The position numbers and the translations under genes are program-made. 17,199 nucleotides of DNA, taken from the NCBI GenBank assembly GCA_946481465.1, contig CAMLOC010000007.1, positions 1 to 17,199 of the forward strand, read 5' to 3'. Below the pieces are notes generated by a model that did not search any database, was not told the origin of the DNA, and worked only from the letters and a program-made list of their open reading frames with translations. This document shows, piece after piece, positions 14,742 to 17,199 of the stretch (the first letter of the stretch is position 1; each line of letters begins with the position of its first letter). This stretch comes from an uncultured Shinella sp. (GTDB lineage: Bacteria > Pseudomonadota > Alphaproteobacteria > Rhizobiales > Rhizobiaceae).

Positions 14742-15422
14742 TTCGGCGAGCGCCGATAGCCCCGCCATGTCGCGGATCAGCAGCTTCTGCCGCCCGCCCT
14801 CGACGAGGCCCCGCCCCTCCCAGGCGCTGAGGATGCGCGAGACCGTATGCAGCGTCGTGCCGGTCATCTCGGCAATATCCTGCCGCGAGATCGGGAAGTC
14901 GATGCGGATACCGGCCGCCTCCTTGCGGCCCGCCTGTTGGGACAGGCGGAGCACGGCATGCGCCACCCGGCGCTCCACCTCCTGTGTCGACATTTCCCGG
15001 ATGCGGGTATGGGCCTCCTCCAGCCGCTGGCCGATCGTCTGCATGGCCGTGACGGCAAGGCGGGGGTTCTGCTCGACGAAATGCGGCCAGAGATCGGTCG
15101 GCCAGGCAAGGATGACGCTTTCCGTCGCCGCGCGGGCCGTGCCCGGATAGTCCGTGCGCTGCAGCGCCTTGGCGAAGCCGAAGAGGTCTCCGGGATGCAC
15201 GACGCGCACGATGATCTGCTGGCCGTCCTCCGTCACCTGCGTCACCTTCAGCCGGCCGTGCAGCAGCAGGAAGAAGCTCGCCGCCTGCTCGCCCTGCTCG
15301 AAGACGGCATCGCCCTGCGCCACGCGGCGCGCCGCCGCATGGGTCAGCAGCCTGTCGAGGTCCTCGTCGCTCATCCTGTCGAACAGGGCGAGCGAACGGA
15401 CGACGGTCCGGTCGATCTTCAC
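14727..15422 (-). CDS. nnrR: Crp/Fnr-family regulator, NnrR-like (nitrite/NO response)
   Basis: About 231 residues: an N-terminal cyclic-nucleotide-binding fold (FEQGEQAASFFLLLHGRLKV, VHPGDLFGFAKALQ), a long dimer helix and a C-terminal Crp-type helix-turn-helix at about 177-200 (ISRQDIAEMTGTTLHTVSRI). There is no cysteine in the protein, so it cannot carry the iron-sulfur cluster of FNR/FnrN, and it belongs with the NnrR/DNR group that controls denitrification genes in response to NO. The nirK-nirV-nnrR order, which I recall from pSymA of Sinorhizobium meliloti, supports the name. Start: GTG at 15422 with AAGGGGA about seven bases upstream; a TTG two codons earlier is possible but too close to that site. 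Likely co-transcribed with nirV (75-base gap). It should activate nirK; the nirK promoter is outside the window. Confidence 0.85.
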   Translation of the reverse strand: MKIDRTVVRSLALFDRMSDEDLDRLLTHAAARRVAQGDAVFEQGEQAASFFLLLHGRLKVTQVTEDGQQIIVRVVHPGDLFGFAKALQRTDYPGTARAATESVILAWPTDLWPHFVEQNPRLAVTAMQTIGQRLEEAHTRIREMSTQEVERRVAHAVLRLSQQAGRKEAAGIRIDFPISRQDIAEMTGTTLHTVSRILSAWEGRGLVEGGRQKLLIRDMAGLSALAEGARE

Positions 15423-15497
15423 AGCCAATTCCCCTTCGCGTGAAAGCTACCGGCTTCTATCACGCCATCCCGTCCCCTGAAAGTTTGAACATCCTCC

Positions 15498-16412
15498 TCA
15501 GAGCGAAAACCCTTTTTCCCTCAAGGCGACGAGCAGCGGGGCGTACCAGCGCGTATCCTTGACGAGCCGGAAGCCGACATTGTCCGGCGGCACGCCCACG
15601 GCGCAGCCGCCGCCCTTGGGGTTGCGCACGAACGAGCTCATCGCCGCCCGGTGCTTGCCGCTGGCAATGTAGATACCGCACGACGACACGTCGTTCAGCA
15701 CCTTGCCCGTCCTGTCGACATTGACGCGCCGGTGGCAGGTCGCGGTCCATTCCCAGACGTTGCCGGCGAAATCGGCAAGGCCGTACTCATTCTCGCCGAA
15801 GCGGCCGGTCGGCTGGGGAACGGGATCGCGCGAGGCCTTGCGCGCCGCCTCGCGGCGATAGTCCGCAAGCCAGCGCTCGGCCGGATTGGTGCTGTCGATA
15901 TCGACGCCGAGCGCATCGTCGGGAAAGCGCGAGCCGGCCGCGAAGGCCAGGTCCTCGTCGCTCGGCAGGGTCCAGATCTCGCCGGTGCGGGCGCTCAGCC
16001 AGCCGGCATAGGCCATCGCATCGTCGTAGCTGACGCCCGTCGCCGGCACTGTCGCCGCTTCCACCGGCACATAGCCGGGCTCGGCGGGCGGGCAGGCGCC
16101 GTCGGCGACGCAGCGCCGATAATCGGCGGCGGTGACCTGGTATTTCATGATGGTGAGCGGGCGTCGCACGGTAACGGCCTTGACCGGCCCGTCGACGGCA
16201 AAGCCGTTGCGGAAGAATTCGCCGCTCTCGCGATAGTCGAAGCGGCGCGGCGCGATCTCCACCGTCATCGGCTCGTCCAGCACGGGGCCGGCGGGCGCCG
16301 CGCCGATGAGGTCGGCCTTCAGCGCGATCCCGCCGGCAAGCGCGGCGAGGAGAAGTGCGGGAAGGGCAAGCGATGTCCAGGCAATACCGGGTTTCGAAGT
16401 CAGCGCAGCCAT
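15498..16412 (-). CDS. nirV: NirV, SUMF1/formylglycine-generating-enzyme-fold accessory protein of nitrite reductase
   Basis: A 304-residue protein with an N-terminal hydrophobic segment (about 10-38, signal peptide or membrane anchor), then an FGE-sulfatase/SUMF1 domain: the block TIMKYQVTAADYRRCV, PATGVSYDDAMAYAGWLS, WTLPSDEDLAFAAG, NEYGLADFAGNVWEWT and the final DNVGFRLV. NirV is commonly linked to nirK in denitrifiers; its function is unclear. The usual RGGSW stretch with the two catalytic cysteines of formylglycine-generating enzyme is not there: the corresponding region reads CGIYIASGKHRAAMSSF, so it is probably not such an oxidase. The ATG at 16412 is set by a perfect AAGGAGG five bases upstream; longer in-frame starts add an arginine-rich leader. 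It lies 127 bases after nirK on the same strand with a stem-loop between them. Confidence 0.88.
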   Translation of the reverse strand: MAALTSKPGIAWTSLALPALLLAALAGGIALKADLIGAAPAGPVLDEPMTVEIAPRRFDYRESGEFFRNGFAVDGPVKAVTVRRPLTIMKYQVTAADYRRCVADGACPPAEPGYVPVEAATVPATGVSYDDAMAYAGWLSARTGEIWTLPSDEDLAFAAGSRFPDDALGVDIDSTNPAERWLADYRREAARKASRDPVPQPTGRFGENEYGLADFAGNVWEWTATCHRRVNVDRTGKVLNDVSSCGIYIASGKHRAAMSSFVRNPKGGGCAVGVPPDNVGFRLVKDTRWYAPLLVALREKGFSL

Positions 16413-16500
16413 GACGGCCTCCTTGCGCATCGCCCGGACGATCGTTCGACGTCCGGGACGGGCGCCGATTTCAGGACGGACCGCCACCGGCGGCCCGCAG

Positions 16501-16530
16501 GACGCGCCCGCCCTTGAAGGCGGGCGCGTC
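16501..16530 (-). other. Perfect 12-bp stem-loop between nirK and nirV
   Basis: GACGCGCCCGCC (16501-16512) and GGCGGGCGCGTC (16519-16530) pair perfectly around a six-base loop. On the - strand it begins nine bases after the nirK stop and is not followed by T residues. It is therefore more likely a 3' end protector of nirK mRNA or a partial terminator than a full one. It may let nirK outnumber nirV. Confidence 0.75.
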
Positions 16531-16539
16531 GATGGCGGG

Positions 16540-17199
16540 TCAGACGCCGCTCGGCGGCGTGACCGAGGTCATCAGGTCGTCGTTCCACGGGCCCGTGACC
16601 GTGAAGTGGGCGGCGGCGCCCAGCTCGAAGGCCTCGATCAGGTTGTGGTTGACATAGGCGTAGATGCCGGGCTGCTCGAAGGTGTAGAAGGCCGCACCCG
16701 CCGTTCCGCCCGGGATGAACCAGGTTTCCTGGTCGACGTCAGGCGGATTGCGGAACTTGCCGGTCGCCCAGACATAGTCGCCATGCCCGCCGATGAGGTG
16801 CGGCCGGGTATCGCGGTTGGCCTGCGAATGGACGATCAACACCTTCTCGCCCACCTTGGCCTGCAGGGCGGCATCGCCGGTCAGCGCCCCGACGGCGCCG
16901 TTGAAGACGATGTGGCTCGGGGTCAGCGTGCGCATGACTTCGAGCGTATCGGCATACGATTCCCCGACGCTCGCATATTTCTTGTAGTTCCCGTCGGCAT
17001 CGCGCGGCACGTAGAAATCCTGCTCGCCGACATAGTAGACCCGGTCATAGGTCAGGTCCTTGCCGTGGCCATCCGTCAGGCCCTCGCGCGGAAGCACCAT
17101 AATGGCGCCGTTCATGCCCGAGGTAACGTGCCAGGGCACCATTCCGGGAGGTGCGCAATGGTAGACGAAGACGCCGGCCTTGGTGGCCTTGAAGCGCAG
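16540..17199 (-). CDS. nirK: Copper-containing nitrite reductase NirK, C-terminal part (5' end outside window)
   Basis: Periplasmic enzyme that reduces nitrite to nitric oxide in denitrification. The frame is open to the right edge, so the N-terminus with its export signal and first cupredoxin copper ligands is missing; 219 residues remain of about 375. Type 1 copper ligands Cys, His and Met are visible in [20 protein letters not shown], the His before that Cys being a type 2 copper ligand. The catalytic His is in [13 protein letters not shown] and the last type 2 ligand His in [10 protein letters not shown]. The sequence is of the class I type found in rhizobia and Alcaligenes. First gene of the nirK-nirV-nnrR group; the promoter and any NnrR box would lie beyond the window. 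Confidence 0.95.
   Translation of the reverse strand: MRFKATKAGVFVYHCAPPGMVPWHVTSGMNGAIMVLPREGLTDGHGKDLTYDRVYYVGEQDFYVPRDADGNYKKYASVGESYADTLEVMRTLTPSHIVFNGAVGALTGDAALQAKVGEKVLIVHSQANRDTRPHLIGGHGDYVWATGKFRNPPDVDQETWFIPGGTAGAAFYTFEQPGIYAYVNHNLIEAFELGAAAHFTVTGPWNDDLMTSVTPPSGV

Noticed and set aside
14727..15422. Possibility that the Crp/Fnr protein is an oxygen-sensing FNR/FixK-type iron-sulfur regulator
   Set aside because: The protein has no cysteine at all, so an FNR-type cluster is excluded; FixK-like function cannot be wholly excluded but nirK-nirV context favours NnrR.
15429..15497. Search for an FNR/NnrR-type binding box in front of nnrR
   Set aside because: No convincing TTG-N8-CAA-like palindrome in this gap; the controlling site is more likely upstream of nirK, outside the window.

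Overview
The window is uniformly GC-rich, densely coded and reads as alphaproteobacterial, most likely Rhizobiaceae (Sinorhizobium/Ensifer, Shinella or Rhizobium-like). The evidence is the rhizobial/Brucella-type erythritol genes, a class I copper nitrite reductase with nirV and an nnrR-type regulator, an alphaproteobacterial CTTGAC-type -35 box, and a kinase-M23-aminotransferase fusion of a kind I recall from rhizobia. Species and replicon cannot be fixed from the sequence. I see no tRNA, rRNA, insertion sequence, CRISPR array or phage gene, and no stretch longer than about 225 bases without a gene.

Region 1 (1-4790, + strand) is the distal part of an erythritol catabolic locus: the 3' end of eryB, then eryC, eryD (SorC-type regulator), an AT-rich promoter/operator with a tandem repeat, eryR (DeoR-type regulator), eryH (TIM-like) and eryI (RpiB-like), closed by a strong intrinsic terminator. 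In the pathway known from Brucella, EryA phosphorylates erythritol, EryB oxidises it, and EryC, EryH and EryI isomerise the tetrulose phosphate to D-erythrose 4-phosphate. EryH and EryI show active-site changes against TIM and RpiB that fit a tetrose phosphate substrate.

Region 2 (4799-11081) is a tightly packed - strand operon, livK-livH-livM-livG-livF plus a hydantoin/Asp-Glu racemase family gene. A divergent GntR/FCD regulator faces it. The intergenic region holds a -35-like box and two palindromes of the GntR/FCD operator type. The substrate is unknown; a hydantoin, N-carbamoyl or other chiral nitrogen compound is the natural guess.

Region 3 (11092-14703) is a divergent pair: a small Lrp/AsnC regulator and a giant three-domain protein (APH-like hydroxy-amine kinase, M23 metallopeptidase with a complete zinc and catalytic residue set, and class III PLP aminotransferase/phospho-lyase). 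The likely job is phosphorylation and then ammonia/phosphate elimination of a hydroxy-amino compound such as hydroxylysine or ethanolamine. The role of the middle domain is the most open question here. Palindromes between the two genes are candidate Lrp sites.

Region 4 (14727-17199, - strand) is a denitrification cluster nirK (its first part lies beyond the window)-nirV-nnrR: periplasmic reduction of nitrite to NO, an SUMF1-fold accessory protein, and a cysteine-free Crp/Fnr regulator probably responding to NO. A perfect 12-bp stem-loop separates nirK from nirV.

The four modules are self-contained, each with its own regulator and mostly in convergent arrangement, which suggests a catabolic/accessory region of a chromosome, chromid or megaplasmid.
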